Below, piece by piece: positions 9,023 through 17,819 of a stretch of DNA of 64,000 nucleotides. The stretch is from Ga0077555 sp033764055 (lineage in GTDB: Bacteria > Pseudomonadota > Alphaproteobacteria > Rhizobiales > Hyphomicrobiaceae): NCBI GenBank assembly GCA_033764055.1, contig JANRJI010000119.1, positions 1 through 64,000 of the forward strand, written 5' to 3'. The notes below the pieces were generated by a model. It did no database searches. It was not told where the DNA came from and saw only the letters and a list, made by a program, of their open reading frames with translations. Numbering within the stretch: the stretch's first letter is position 1; each line of letters begins with the position of its first letter. The translations under genes and the position numbers were made by a program.

Positions 9023-9222
9023 GGTTGGCAGTCCTTCGCAAAGGTGCAAATACGAACAAAGGCGATCTTCCCGGCGCCCTCAGGCGGCCGGGGCCTTAAT
9101 TCGAATTGCGATGGCGAGGACACGCTGCATGCAGGTCTTATAGCAGTCGCCGGGTTAACGCTTCAACCACCTCGGCTGCGGCATGCGCTTCCACGACCCG
9201 AAGGTCTATCGGACGGCCGCCA

Positions 9223-10362
9223 TCAGACCTGCTCGCGAGGCCGCGCGATATCCGACCGCCTCGTAGTGCGGGAGGCACGACCGATCTCGAATGCCCGATG
9301 CAGCGCCGTTACGGCCGTATCGAGGCTGAACCAGGCAACGGCCTCGTCGCGCCGGGCCATGAACGTCTTCCAGCGGTCCTCTGATCCGATCATGTCGAGT
9401 GTCGCCGCACACCACGCCTCGACCTCGAGCGGCCGGACCAGACCTACTCCGAACCGCTCGACGAGCAACGGCGACGACGTGGCATGTGGTGAGCCGAGCA
9501 CCGGTGTTCCGCACAGCACGGCCTCATTGGCGACCAGGCCCCAGGGGTCGTTGCGCGACGGAAACATCAGAAGGCGGGCCGAGCTCATCGCGCCCGGAAT
9601 CTCTTCCGGCTGGAGCGCACCGTCGATGCGGGCGGTGATGCCCGCCGCCTCGAGACGAGCCCGGAGCTCTGCGAGTTGCGGGCCGGCACCCGTCACCCTT
9701 ACCCTGAGCTTACGCCCGCGTTCCGCGAGACGCGCGAGGACCGCGGCGAAGAAGAGTGCGCCCTTGTAGCGCTCGTTGACTCCGCCGGCGAAAATGACGT
9801 CGTAGGGCCTCTCGGCGAACGACGGAATCGTCACCGGCGCATCCCACGCCGACACGATCGGCACCTCGACGCCGCGGCCGACCGCGAGACCCCAACGTTC
9901 GAGAAACCTGACGCTGGCTTGGCTGCCGCAAATTGCAAAGTCGGCACCGGGCACGATCGCACGCCGCATCGCCCCGTGCAGGAAGGAGGTCTCGCCTGGG
10001 TCCGAAAGCAGCGTGCCGTCGGTGGCAATGCCGTACGGAATTCGGGCCAGTCTGGCGTAGGCCGCCGCCGCGATCATCGTCGGAGAGAATGCCGCAGCGA
10101 CGATCAGTTGGGGTCTCGAGCGCATGAGCGCCGGCAATAGCGCCGGATTGAGGTAGATGTGACTGTGGTCGCTCACATGCCAGCGCAAGCCGGGCAACAC
10201 CGTGTGCGTCATGTAGCGTGGCGGTGCTATCCGCCAGTGGCGATGCGGCTCAAGTGCCGCGCAGCTGAAAGTGTGTACATCCTCGCCGAAACGCTCGGCA
10301 TACGCATCGTAGATGCGCGCCGTATACGGAGCGAGACTGCCGAGGACGATCGCGATTGACAT
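9223..10362 (-). CDS. Glycosyltransferase, GT4-like (GT-B fold)
   Basis: The 379-residue protein begins at ATG 10362 (MSIAIVLGSLAPYTARIYD), the point where the Rossmann-like N-domain starts; the frame continues upstream without supporting homology. The C-domain shows FAGGVNERYKGALFFAAVLA near 195, the GAGP loop, and the nucleotide-sugar region MFPSRNDPWGLVANEAVLCGTPVLGS near 270-295. The E in NDPWGLVANEA corresponds to the EX7E-type motif of family GT4 retaining transferases. It probably transfers a sugar from an NDP donor to a growing surface glycan. It is divergent from the sugar-biosynthesis cassette to its right, which it most likely serves. Confidence 0.83.
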   Translation of the reverse strand: MSIAIVLGSLAPYTARIYDAYAERFGEDVHTFSCAALEPHRHWRIAPPRYMTHTVLPGLRWHVSDHSHIYLNPALLPALMRSRPQLIVAAAFSPTMIAAAAYARLARIPYGIATDGTLLSDPGETSFLHGAMRRAIVPGADFAICGSQASVRFLERWGLAVGRGVEVPIVSAWDAPVTIPSFAERPYDVIFAGGVNERYKGALFFAAVLARLAERGRKLRVRVTGAGPQLAELRARLEAAGITARIDGALQPEEIPGAMSSARLLMFPSRNDPWGLVANEAVLCGTPVLGSPHATSSPLLVERFGVGLVRPLEVEAWCAATLDMIGSEDRWKTFMARRDEAVAWFSLDTAVTALHRAFEIGRASRTTRRSDIARPREQV

Positions 10363-10647
10363 GGTGACGGTGATCCCGCGGCAGCCCTCGACGCCAGTGC
10401 GGTAGGATCCGCCCTTCCGCATCGACGATCCGCTCCCGAACAAGCAGCAACACGGACGACACCACTACGGTAGCCGCATTCCCATGGCAACGCGCGGTCG
10501 GGCCGCACCGTTAACTCCGTAGCTGTGAAATTGCCGACAGCGCCAATTCCTGATCGCTTTTGCATGCGCCAGCCCGTATAACGATGCACCACGGACCGAC
10601 GATCCGCCGTCAGATCGAGTGCGGCGACTTCAGTTGAGCCCTCCGGC

Positions 10648-11604
10648 ATGCCGCCACGAGCCCATTCGACGTCGTACCGTGACGCGCCCGTCCTGGTCAC
10701 CGGCGCGAGTGGGTTCATTGCCTCGGCGCTCGGCAACGCCCTGGCGCAGGCTGGCGCGCAGGTTCACGGAGCATCGCGCCGCCGGCCGAGCGGCATCGGC
10801 GCAGCCTTCGCGACCCATACGCCGGCCGACCTTTCGGACTTCGACGCATGCCGGAGGCTGGTCGGCGAAATCCGCCCGCAAATCGTTTTCCATTTGGCAA
10901 GCCACGTCAGCGGACGGCAGGACCTGGAAACCGTGCGGCACACGCTCTCTGCAAATTTCGTCTCGACCGTCAACCTGCTGTCGGCACTCGCAGAGGTTGC
11001 CACCGCGAAAGCCATCGTCATTGCTGGATCGAGCGAGGAGCCCCGGCACTTCGAGCACGGGGTTGCATCGACAGCCCCATCCACACCGTACGCAGCGGCG
11101 AAGCTCGGGGCGTCGGCCTACGGAGCCTTCTTCCGTCATACCCTCGGTCTCCCTGTCGCCCACGCCCGCATCTTCATGGGCTATGGGCCCGGCCAGCTCG
11201 ATCTCGTCAAGCTGGTACCCTATGTGACGTTGTCCTTGCTGGGAGGACGCAAACCGAGCCTGACCTCAGGTGCCAAGCTTGCCGACTTCACCTACATCGA
11301 CGACATCGTCGACGGCCTCATGGTGCTCGGCCTCGATCCCGCGATCGAGACGCTGGATATCGGCACCGGCCGCTTGACCAGCGTCGGCGAGATTGCCACC
11401 CGCTTGCGCGACATGATTGCTCCCGAAGCAGAGCTCGGCTTCGGCGCCTTGACCGACCGGGTGAACGAGTCTCGGCTCGCAGCCGACGTGGAGCGCTCGG
11501 CGGCACTGACCGGATGGCGCGCCAAGGTCGGTATCGAAGATGGCCTTGCCCGAACCGTCGATTGGTATCGCAATTGCATGAGCGACCTCGGCCCCGTTGG
11601 ATAA
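10648..11604 (+). CDS. NAD(P)-dependent sugar epimerase/dehydratase (extended SDR)
   Basis: The 318-residue protein has the N-terminal nucleotide motif VLVTGASGFIASALGNAL (residues 14-31) and the active-site YAAAKLGASAYG near residue 149, with the upstream Ser in IAGSSEEP near 130 completing the Ser-Tyr-Lys set. DFTYIDDIVDGLMVLG near 212 is the substrate-side motif common to GDP-mannose dehydratase and 4-reductase relatives. It likely dehydrates, epimerises or reduces an NDP-hexose. It is the first gene of the rightward cassette (36 bases before the GT2 gene). The exact sugar cannot be read from the sequence. Confidence 0.82.
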   Translation: MPPRAHSTSYRDAPVLVTGASGFIASALGNALAQAGAQVHGASRRRPSGIGAAFATHTPADLSDFDACRRLVGEIRPQIVFHLASHVSGRQDLETVRHTLSANFVSTVNLLSALAEVATAKAIVIAGSSEEPRHFEHGVASTAPSTPYAAAKLGASAYGAFFRHTLGLPVAHARIFMGYGPGQLDLVKLVPYVTLSLLGGRKPSLTSGAKLADFTYIDDIVDGLMVLGLDPAIETLDIGTGRLTSVGEIATRLRDMIAPEAELGFGALTDRVNESRLAADVERSAALTGWRAKVGIEDGLARTVDWYRNCMSDLGPVG

Positions 11605-11640
11605 TGCCGACCGGTCCGACGACGCTGAAAAGGGAGTGCG

Positions 11641-12597
11641 ATGTCCGGTCCAGTCAGATTATCGATCGGTTTACCGGTCTATAACGGCGAGGCCCTCCTG
11701 GAGGAGACACTCGCTTCGCTCCTGCGCCAGACGTTCGCGGACTTCGAGATCATCATCCTCGATAATGCATCGACGGATCGGACTCCCGTCATCGCAGCTT
11801 CCGCGGCAGCACGTGATGCCCGAGTCCGCTACGTGCGCAACGAGCGGAATATTGGCGCGAACGCCAATTTCACACGCGCCGCCGAGCTTGCGACGGCCCC
11901 CCTGTTCAAATGGGCCGCACACGACGATCTCTACGCACCGACCTACCTCCAGCGCTGCATCGATGCATTGGATGGCGATCCCGGCGTGGTCCTCGCACAT
12001 GCCGATGCGGTCTTCATCGACGAGTGGGGCGCGCCGTTCCGCAATGGCGCCCGCGCGGGAGCGTGGATAGAGCCGGCCACTGGCGCCACGTACACGGCCG
12101 ATCCTCCGGATCTTGCCGAGTCGGCGCGCCCGTTCGTCCGGTTCGGGCACGTCGTCTTCGGCAGCCTGTGGGGAACGCACATGTTCGGCGTAATCCGCCG
12201 GGAGGCTCTGAGCCGAACGCGATTGATCCAGAACGTCCCGAGCGCTGACCGCCCGCTTCTGGCCGAGCTCGCTCTTCTCGGCCGATTCCAGACCGTTCGC
12301 GAGCCACTCTTCCTCAAGCGCTTCCACTCGCGCATGACGCTGGCCTTGAGCGAGCATGAAATCAGAGCCTACGTCAGCGCCGATAGCGCCGAATACTCGA
12401 AACGGCTTCGCCAGCTTTCGATCTTTCTCGCCACGCCGCACCGCAAGCCCATCGGTTGGCTGCAGCGCCTCGCTTGCCGTGGAATGGTGCTTGCTTATGC
12501 AGGCAAGGTATTTCTGCGCACCTCTCGCGGCGTGACCCACCAGGCCATCCGGCCTGCCGGACCGGGCACCAGACAAACAAGCACTTCAGGTCTTTGA
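11641..12597 (+). CDS. Family 2 glycosyltransferase
   Basis: The 318-residue protein opens with the GT2 GT-A fold signature (LSIGLPVYNGEALLEETLAS, FEIIILDNASTDRTPVI) and the metal/sugar-nucleotide strand FKWAAHDDLYAP near residue 87, where HDD is the DXD-like motif. It is an inverting transferase that adds a sugar from an NDP donor at the cytosolic membrane face. The C-terminal third is amphipathic without clear membrane helices. GGGAG lies 4 bases before ATG 11641. The stop codon overlaps the ATG of the next gene (TGATG), indicating translational coupling with the methyltransferase. Confidence 0.9.
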   Translation: MSGPVRLSIGLPVYNGEALLEETLASLLRQTFADFEIIILDNASTDRTPVIAASAAARDARVRYVRNERNIGANANFTRAAELATAPLFKWAAHDDLYAPTYLQRCIDALDGDPGVVLAHADAVFIDEWGAPFRNGARAGAWIEPATGATYTADPPDLAESARPFVRFGHVVFGSLWGTHMFGVIRREALSRTRLIQNVPSADRPLLAELALLGRFQTVREPLFLKRFHSRMTLALSEHEIRAYVSADSAEYSKRLRQLSIFLATPHRKPIGWLQRLACRGMVLAYAGKVFLRTSRGVTHQAIRPAGPGTRQTSTSGL

Positions 12598-13895
12598 TGA
12601 TGAGCAACGCAGCTTCGCCGGCGCCCGCCGCCGGCCACGGGCAGGGCGCGGGCCAGACTTGCCGGCTGTGCGGCGCCAGCCTCCACCATACTCTCGTCGA
12701 CCTCGGCATGTCGCCGCTCTGTGAGAGCTTCCTCGCTGCTGGCGAGATCGACCGCATGGAGCCGTACTACCCGTTGCGCGTGATGGTCTGCGCCGAATGC
12801 TGTCTCGTCCAATTGAAGGAATATGTGGCGCCGGAGCAAATCTTCTCCACTTATGCCTATTTCTCGTCCTACTCGACGAGCTGGGTTGCTCACGCCAAGG
12901 CATATTGCGACAGCATGCAGGACCGCTTCGGCCTCGGGTCTCGGAGCCTGGTCGTCGAGCTCGCCTCCAATGACGGTTACCTGCTCCAGCATTTCCTCCC
13001 GAAAGGCATTTCCGTGCTCGGCATCGAGCCGGCCGGCAACGTAGCCGAGGTCGCCAGGGCGAAGGGCGTGCCCACGATCGTCGATTTTTTTGGAGTCCGA
13101 TTGGCCCGGGCACTGGCCGCCGAGGGCCGCCAAGCCGATCTCATTGTTGGCAACAATGTCCTCGCTCAGGTGCCGGACCTGAATGACTTCGTTGCCGGCA
13201 TGCCGATCATTCTCGCGCCGGAAGGCATCGTCACGCTCGAGGTCCCGCATCTCGCCCGTCTCATCGACGAGCGCCAGTTCGACACCATCTATCACGAGCA
13301 CTTCTCCTACTTCTCGCTGATCGCCGTGGCTCAGTTGGCCCGTCGGCACGGCCTGAAGCTCATTGACGTCGAGGAGCTCCCCACTCACGGTGGCTCGCTC
13401 CGCGTCTATCTCGCCCACGCCGGAAGCATGCGTCCGACGGCTCCCACGGTGGCCCGGCTGACGGCGGCCGAGGAAGCGAGGGGCTTCCGCAAGATGGAGA
13501 CCTATACGGGCTTTCAGGACGAGGTCCGCACGCTCAAGCGCGATCTTCTCGACCTGCTGATCGACCTGAAACGCCAGGGTAAGCGGATCGTCGGCTACGG
13601 CGCCCCCGGCAAAGGCAACACGCTACTGAACTACTGTGGCATCGGCACCGACTTTCTCGACTTCACGGTGGACCGCAACCCCTACAAGCACGGTCGCTTC
13701 ACCCCGGGAATGCATATTCCGATCCTTGCGCCCGAGGCGCTTGACGCGGCCCGTCCGGACTTCGTCCTGATCCTGCCCTGGAATCTGAAAACCGAGATCA
13801 TGGCCCAGCTCGCTCATATCGCCGGGTGGGGCGGAAAATTCATCGTGCCGATTCCGACCCCTGCCATCGTGTCCCCCGGCCAAATGCGAGCCTGA
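12597..13895 (+). CDS. Sugar C-methyltransferase (zinc-binding class I SAM methyltransferase)
   Basis: The 432-residue protein has the three-part layout of NDP-sugar C-methyltransferases (TylC3/NovU type). First is an N-terminal zinc-binding module with CRLCG near residue 21 and CAECC near 62. A SAM-binding Rossmann domain follows (VVELASNDGYLLQHF near 120; LIVGNNVLAQVPDLNDF near 183). Last is a C-terminal module with IVGYGAPGKGNTLLNYCG near 335. HEHFSYFS near 233 carries the catalytic-site histidines and tyrosine typical of the family. Expected reaction: transfer of a methyl group from SAM to C3 of a 4-keto-NDP-sugar. The start chosen is the first of two consecutive ATGs overlapping the preceding stop. 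Confidence 0.9.
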   Translation: MMSNAASPAPAAGHGQGAGQTCRLCGASLHHTLVDLGMSPLCESFLAAGEIDRMEPYYPLRVMVCAECCLVQLKEYVAPEQIFSTYAYFSSYSTSWVAHAKAYCDSMQDRFGLGSRSLVVELASNDGYLLQHFLPKGISVLGIEPAGNVAEVARAKGVPTIVDFFGVRLARALAAEGRQADLIVGNNVLAQVPDLNDFVAGMPIILAPEGIVTLEVPHLARLIDERQFDTIYHEHFSYFSLIAVAQLARRHGLKLIDVEELPTHGGSLRVYLAHAGSMRPTAPTVARLTAAEEARGFRKMETYTGFQDEVRTLKRDLLDLLIDLKRQGKRIVGYGAPGKGNTLLNYCGIGTDFLDFTVDRNPYKHGRFTPGMHIPILAPEALDAARPDFVLILPWNLKTEIMAQLAHIAGWGGKFIVPIPTPAIVSPGQMRA

Positions 13896-13906
13896 AGGAA
13901 GCCAGA

Positions 13907-14710
13907 ATGAAGACCGTGCTTTTCTGTGGCGGCCAGGGAATGCGCATCCGCGAGTACTCCGAGGCCGTGCCGAAGCCGATGATCCCCATCGGCCATCAGC
14001 CGATTTTGTGGCATTTGATGAGCTATTACGCCGGCTATGGTCATAAGGACTTCGTCCTCTGCCTCGGCTACAAGGCAAACGTGGTCAAGGAGTTCTTTCT
14101 CTCGGGCCGGCCGCAGACTTTCTCGGACTGCGTGGTTTCCGGTTTTGGCAGCAAGGTCGAGATCCTGGGCGACGCGCGGCAGGACTGGCGGGTGGCGCTG
14201 ATCGACACGGGCATCTCGCGCAATATCGGCGGGCGACTGATGGCTGTCCGCCATCACGTCGAGAACGAGCAAATGTTCTTCGCAAACTATTCCGACGGAC
14301 TTTCTGACGTCGATATCAACAAGATGGTCGAGACGTTCGTGCGCAGCGGCAAGATCGCTTGCTTTCTGGCAGTTCGTCCGACCACCAGCATGCATTTGAT
14401 CAGTATCGGCGACAAAGGACAGCCGACCAGCTTCCGCAGTGCCAAGGACGCCGATCTCTGGATCAACGGCGGCTTCTTCATCATGCGACCCGAGATCTTC
14501 GACTACATGCGGCCCGGCGAGGAGCTGGTGTCCGAGCCATTCACGCGCCTCATCGCCGAGGACAAGCTGCTCGCCTACAAGCACGAAGGCTTCTGGTGTC
14601 CGATGGACACGCTGCGAGACCGCAACTACCTCGAGGAGCTCGTCGACAGGGGAGACATGCCCTGGCTGGCCCATGCGGAAACCGCCAGCAGCGAGGCTCG
14701 TCGCGCATGA
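13907..14710 (+). CDS. Sugar-phosphate nucleotidyltransferase, glucose-1-phosphate cytidylyltransferase-like
   Basis: The 267-residue enzyme begins with VLFCGGQGMRIREYSEAVPK, the nucleotide-binding loop of RfbF-type transferases, followed by KPMIPIGHQPILWHLM. NYSDGLSDVDI near residue 128 supplies the catalytic Asp and INGGFFIMRPEIFDYM near 187 the sugar site. It should charge a hexose-1-phosphate with CTP (CDP-glucose) or a related NTP. The frame runs in from 13826, but ATG 13907 with GAAGGA 8 bases upstream is clearly the start. It follows the methyltransferase by 11 bases and its stop overlaps the start of the PIG-L gene (ATGA). Confidence 0.88.
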   Translation: MKTVLFCGGQGMRIREYSEAVPKPMIPIGHQPILWHLMSYYAGYGHKDFVLCLGYKANVVKEFFLSGRPQTFSDCVVSGFGSKVEILGDARQDWRVALIDTGISRNIGGRLMAVRHHVENEQMFFANYSDGLSDVDINKMVETFVRSGKIACFLAVRPTTSMHLISIGDKGQPTSFRSAKDADLWINGGFFIMRPEIFDYMRPGEELVSEPFTRLIAEDKLLAYKHEGFWCPMDTLRDRNYLEELVDRGDMPWLAHAETASSEARRA

Positions 14711-15366
14711 GGGGCCTTCGGCTCGCAGCCCCCGGGGAGCGCCTCCGCCTCCTTTGTCTCGGCGCCCATTCCGATGACATCGAGATCGGGGCAGGCGCAA
14801 CAATTCTCGGGCTCATTGCTTCTGGCGTCCGGCTGGAGGCCCACTGGGTGGTCCTCTCTGCAGCCGGCCCTCGCGCAACCGAGGCGAAAGCGTCGGCACA
14901 TGCCTTCCTGGAGGGCTCAGCCACTGCGACGGTCGAGGTCGCAGCGTTCCGGGACGGATACTTTCCCTTCGAGGGAGCATCGATCAAGGACTGGCTCGAG
15001 GGGCTTCGCGCCCGCGTCGAGCCCGACCTGATGCTGACACATCACCGCGACGATGCCCATCAGGATCACCGCCTCGTCGCCGAGCTCTCGGGCAACACGT
15101 TCCGTGATCACCTCACGCTGGCCTACGAGATCCCGAAGTGGGATGGCGATCTCGGCCGCCCGGGCATCTATGTGCCGTCGACGGCGTCCACCATGTCTCG
15201 CAAGATCGAGCTGCTGATGAGCCATTTCGCGACGCAGCGGTCCAAAGACTGGTTCGATCCGGACACGTTCCTTGGCCTAGCCCGCCTGAGAGGCATGGAA
15301 TGCCGGGCGCCCGAGCGCCTGGCCGAGGCGTTTCACTGCGCCAAGCTCGTTGTAGCGCAGTCGTGA
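14707..15366 (+). CDS. PIG-L family deacetylase (LmbE-like)
   Basis: The 219-residue protein has the zinc-binding AHxDD motif as LGAHSDDIEIGAG near residue 17 and the second ligand region THHRDDAHQDHRLVAE near 113. PIG-L enzymes remove an N-acetyl group from GlcNAc-type sugars or related substrates. The ATG overlaps the stop of the nucleotidyltransferase gene, so the two are translationally coupled and the deacetylase belongs to the cassette. The substitution of Pro by Ser in AHPDD is unusual but the three metal ligands are intact. A likely role is unmasking an amino group on the nucleotide sugar or glycan. Confidence 0.87.
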   Translation: MRGLRLAAPGERLRLLCLGAHSDDIEIGAGATILGLIASGVRLEAHWVVLSAAGPRATEAKASAHAFLEGSATATVEVAAFRDGYFPFEGASIKDWLEGLRARVEPDLMLTHHRDDAHQDHRLVAELSGNTFRDHLTLAYEIPKWDGDLGRPGIYVPSTASTMSRKIELLMSHFATQRSKDWFDPDTFLGLARLRGMECRAPERLAEAFHCAKLVVAQS

Positions 15367-15431
15367 CTGGCGGCGGCTCACTTCAGAATAGATAGACCGG
15401 GGCCGTTGCCCCAAACGACTTGGAGAGTTGG

Positions 15432-16475
15432 ATGCGCGTCGTAGTCACGGGCCACCGCGGTTACATCGGAACAGTGATGGTGCCGCTGCTGCAGGCGGCC
15501 GGCCACGAGGTCACCGGCTACGACATCGACCTCTACGCCCGGTGCACCTACCCGCAAGGCGGAGCCATTGCCGACGTGCCGGCGGTCGTCAAGGATGTGC
15601 GCGACGCCGAGCCGGCCGATTTTCTGGGCGCCGACGCTGTGATCCACCTCGCGGCACTTTCGAACGATCCGCTCGGCAATCTCGATCCCGGGACCACCTA
15701 CGCCATCAATCATCGCGCCAGCGTTCGTGTCGCCGAGGCCGCCAAGAAGGCCGGCGCGAGGCGCTTCCTGTTTGCATCGTCGTGCTCCAACTACGGGCTT
15801 GCGGGTGACGAGATGCTGGATGAGACGGGTGCATTGAACCCCGTCACCGCCTACGGCAAGTCGAAGGTAATGGCCGAGCGCGATATCGCTCCACTCGCCG
15901 ACGGCACCTTCTCGCCCACCTACATGCGGCCCGCGACCGCCTACGGCCTCTCGCCGCGCCTGCGCTTCGACATCGTGCTGAACAATCTCGTCGCCTGGGC
16001 AGTCACCACTGGTCGCATCTACCTGAAATCCGACGGCACGCCCTGGCGCCCGATCGTCCACATCCGAGACATCTCGGCAGCCTTCATCGCCGCCTTGGAG
16101 GCACCCGTCGACGTGGTCCACAATCAGGCGTTCAACGTCGGCCAGACGGCGCACAACTATATGATCCGCGACATCGCCGGCATCGTGGCGGAGGTCGTCC
16201 CCGGGTGTCGCCTCGAGTATGCGCCCGACGCCGGTCCGGACACCCGCTCCTACAGGGTCAGCTTCGAGAGGATTGCTCGCAAGCTGCCCGCTTTCCGTCC
16301 CTCCTGGGACGCGCGCCGCGGCGCCGACGAGCTCCACGCCGCCTACTGTGCCAGCGAGCTCGACCTCGACGCCTTCGAAGGGCCCCGCTACCAGCGCATC
16401 GGCCACATCCGGCAGCTCATGGCCGAAGGCAGGCTCGCCGCAGATCTCCGGCGCACGCCCCTGGCGGCGGAGTAG
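15432..16475 (+). CDS. NAD-dependent nucleotide-sugar epimerase/dehydratase (extended SDR)
   Basis: The 347-residue protein starts MRVVVTGHRGYIGTVMVPLL, a glycine-rich NAD loop, with GGAGAG 5 bases upstream. The catalytic segment is FASSCSNYGLAGD near 117 and YGKSKVMAERD near 142 (Tyr and Lys of the SDR triad). PWRPIVHIRDISAAFIAAL near 196 is the NDP-sugar recognition segment. It probably acts on the sugar activated by the preceding nucleotidyltransferase. It is separated from the PIG-L gene by 65 bases and followed 4 bases later by the DUF4910 gene. Whether it is the 4,6-dehydratase or a later reductase/epimerase cannot be decided here. Confidence 0.85.
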   Translation: MRVVVTGHRGYIGTVMVPLLQAAGHEVTGYDIDLYARCTYPQGGAIADVPAVVKDVRDAEPADFLGADAVIHLAALSNDPLGNLDPGTTYAINHRASVRVAEAAKKAGARRFLFASSCSNYGLAGDEMLDETGALNPVTAYGKSKVMAERDIAPLADGTFSPTYMRPATAYGLSPRLRFDIVLNNLVAWAVTTGRIYLKSDGTPWRPIVHIRDISAAFIAALEAPVDVVHNQAFNVGQTAHNYMIRDIAGIVAEVVPGCRLEYAPDAGPDTRSYRVSFERIARKLPAFRPSWDARRGADELHAAYCASELDLDAFEGPRYQRIGHIRQLMAEGRLAADLRRTPLAAE

Positions 16476-16479
16476 GCGG

Positions 16480-17811
16480 ATGGCGACGGGCGCGACCATT
16501 GCCGACGCCCTCCCGTGCGATGGCAGCGCTGGCGAGGAGATCTGGGCCATTGCGGCGCGGATCTTCCCAATCTGCCGGAGCATCACGGGCAACGGCGTGC
16601 GTAAGACGCTCGCCGAGCTCGCCTGCATGGTCCCGATCGAGCTTCACGAGATTGCGTCCGGCACCGCGGTTCTGGACTGGACCATTCCTCCGGAATGGAA
16701 CCTCAGGTCGGCCCACATTGCCGACAGTCGCGGACGACGTCTCGTCGACCTCGCCGACAACACCCTTCACGTTGTCAGCTACTCGACACCGGTGCGTGCG
16801 ACCATGTCGCTCGCCGAGCTGCGGCCGCATCTCCATTCGCTGCCGGACCAGCCGGACCTCATCCCCTATCGCACGTCCTATTATCGTCCTGCCTGGGGCT
16901 TCTGCCTGCAACACCGGCTTCTCGCGACGCTCCCCGAGGACACGTACGAGGTCGTCATCGACGCCTCGCTCGAGCCTGGCTCGCTCACCTACGGCGAGGC
17001 CCTCGTCCCTGGGGAGACGGCGGACGAGATCCTGCTCTCGGCGCACGTCTGCCACCCGTCGCTGGCCAATGACAACTGCTCCGGCCTCGCGTTGCTGACT
17101 TGGCTGGGTCGCTTTCTGGCAAGCCGCAGAACGCGCTACACCTACCGCTTCCTATTTGCTCCGGGCACGATCGGCTCGATCGCCTGGCTGGCCACCAATC
17201 GCGGCCGACTGGGCGTTATCCGCCACGGCATGACGGTGTCGAACGTCGGGGACAGCGGCGGCCCTGTCTACAAGCGGAGCCGGCGCGGCACGGCGGACGT
17301 CGATCGCGCCGCGGCACTGGTGCTGCGCAACGCCGGGGCGACCGCGAGACTTCTCGACTTTTCCCCTTACGGCTACGACGAGCGCCAGTACTGCTCCCCT
17401 GGCTTCGATCTGCCGGTCGGTGCCTTCCAGTGCAGCAGATGGGGCGAGTTCCCCGAGTATCACACCTCCGCCGACAATCTGAGCTTCATCCAGCCGCAGC
17501 ATCTCGAGCGATCGCTGCGCCTGATTTGCGAGATCATCGACATTCTGGAGGGCGACGCACTTCTTCGGAGCACGATGCCGTACGGGGAGCCGCAACTTGG
17601 CCGGCGGGGCCTTTACGACGACCCGAGTGGCCAGCCTCTGCCGGAGAACGTCCGCATGGCCCTGCTGTGGGTGCTCAGCCTCGCCGACGGTCGCCAAAGC
17701 CTCTTGGCCATGGCAGAGCGATCCGGCGTACCGTTCGCAGCCTTGCGGTTGGCGGCCGATCGCTTGCTTGCTGCCGGCCTCCTGGAGTCGATGCCGCCGG
17801 CTGGAGCATAG
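16480..17811 (+). CDS. DUF4910/DUF2172 aminopeptidase-like protein with C-terminal winged helix
   Basis: The 443-residue protein matches an aminopeptidase-like group (COG4310 type): an N-terminal lobe (EEIWAIAARIFPICRSITG, MVPIELHEIASGTAVLDWT), an M28-like zinc core with SAHVCHPSLANDNCSGL near residue 187 and GEFPEYHTSADNLSF near 325, and a C-terminal winged-helix-like module (NVRMALLWVLSLADGRQSLL). Zinc-ligand candidates His, Asp and Glu are in place, so hydrolase activity is plausible, but no substrate is established for the family. The gene starts at ATG 16480, 4 bases after the SDR stop, so it belongs to the sugar cassette. It is convergent with the 3,5-epimerase gene, 8 bases between them. 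Confidence 0.85.
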   Translation: MATGATIADALPCDGSAGEEIWAIAARIFPICRSITGNGVRKTLAELACMVPIELHEIASGTAVLDWTIPPEWNLRSAHIADSRGRRLVDLADNTLHVVSYSTPVRATMSLAELRPHLHSLPDQPDLIPYRTSYYRPAWGFCLQHRLLATLPEDTYEVVIDASLEPGSLTYGEALVPGETADEILLSAHVCHPSLANDNCSGLALLTWLGRFLASRRTRYTYRFLFAPGTIGSIAWLATNRGRLGVIRHGMTVSNVGDSGGPVYKRSRRGTADVDRAAALVLRNAGATARLLDFSPYGYDERQYCSPGFDLPVGAFQCSRWGEFPEYHTSADNLSFIQPQHLERSLRLICEIIDILEGDALLRSTMPYGEPQLGRRGLYDDPSGQPLPENVRMALLWVLSLADGRQSLLAMAERSGVPFAALRLAADRLLAAGLLESMPPAGA

Positions 17812-17819
17812 CGCAAGGC

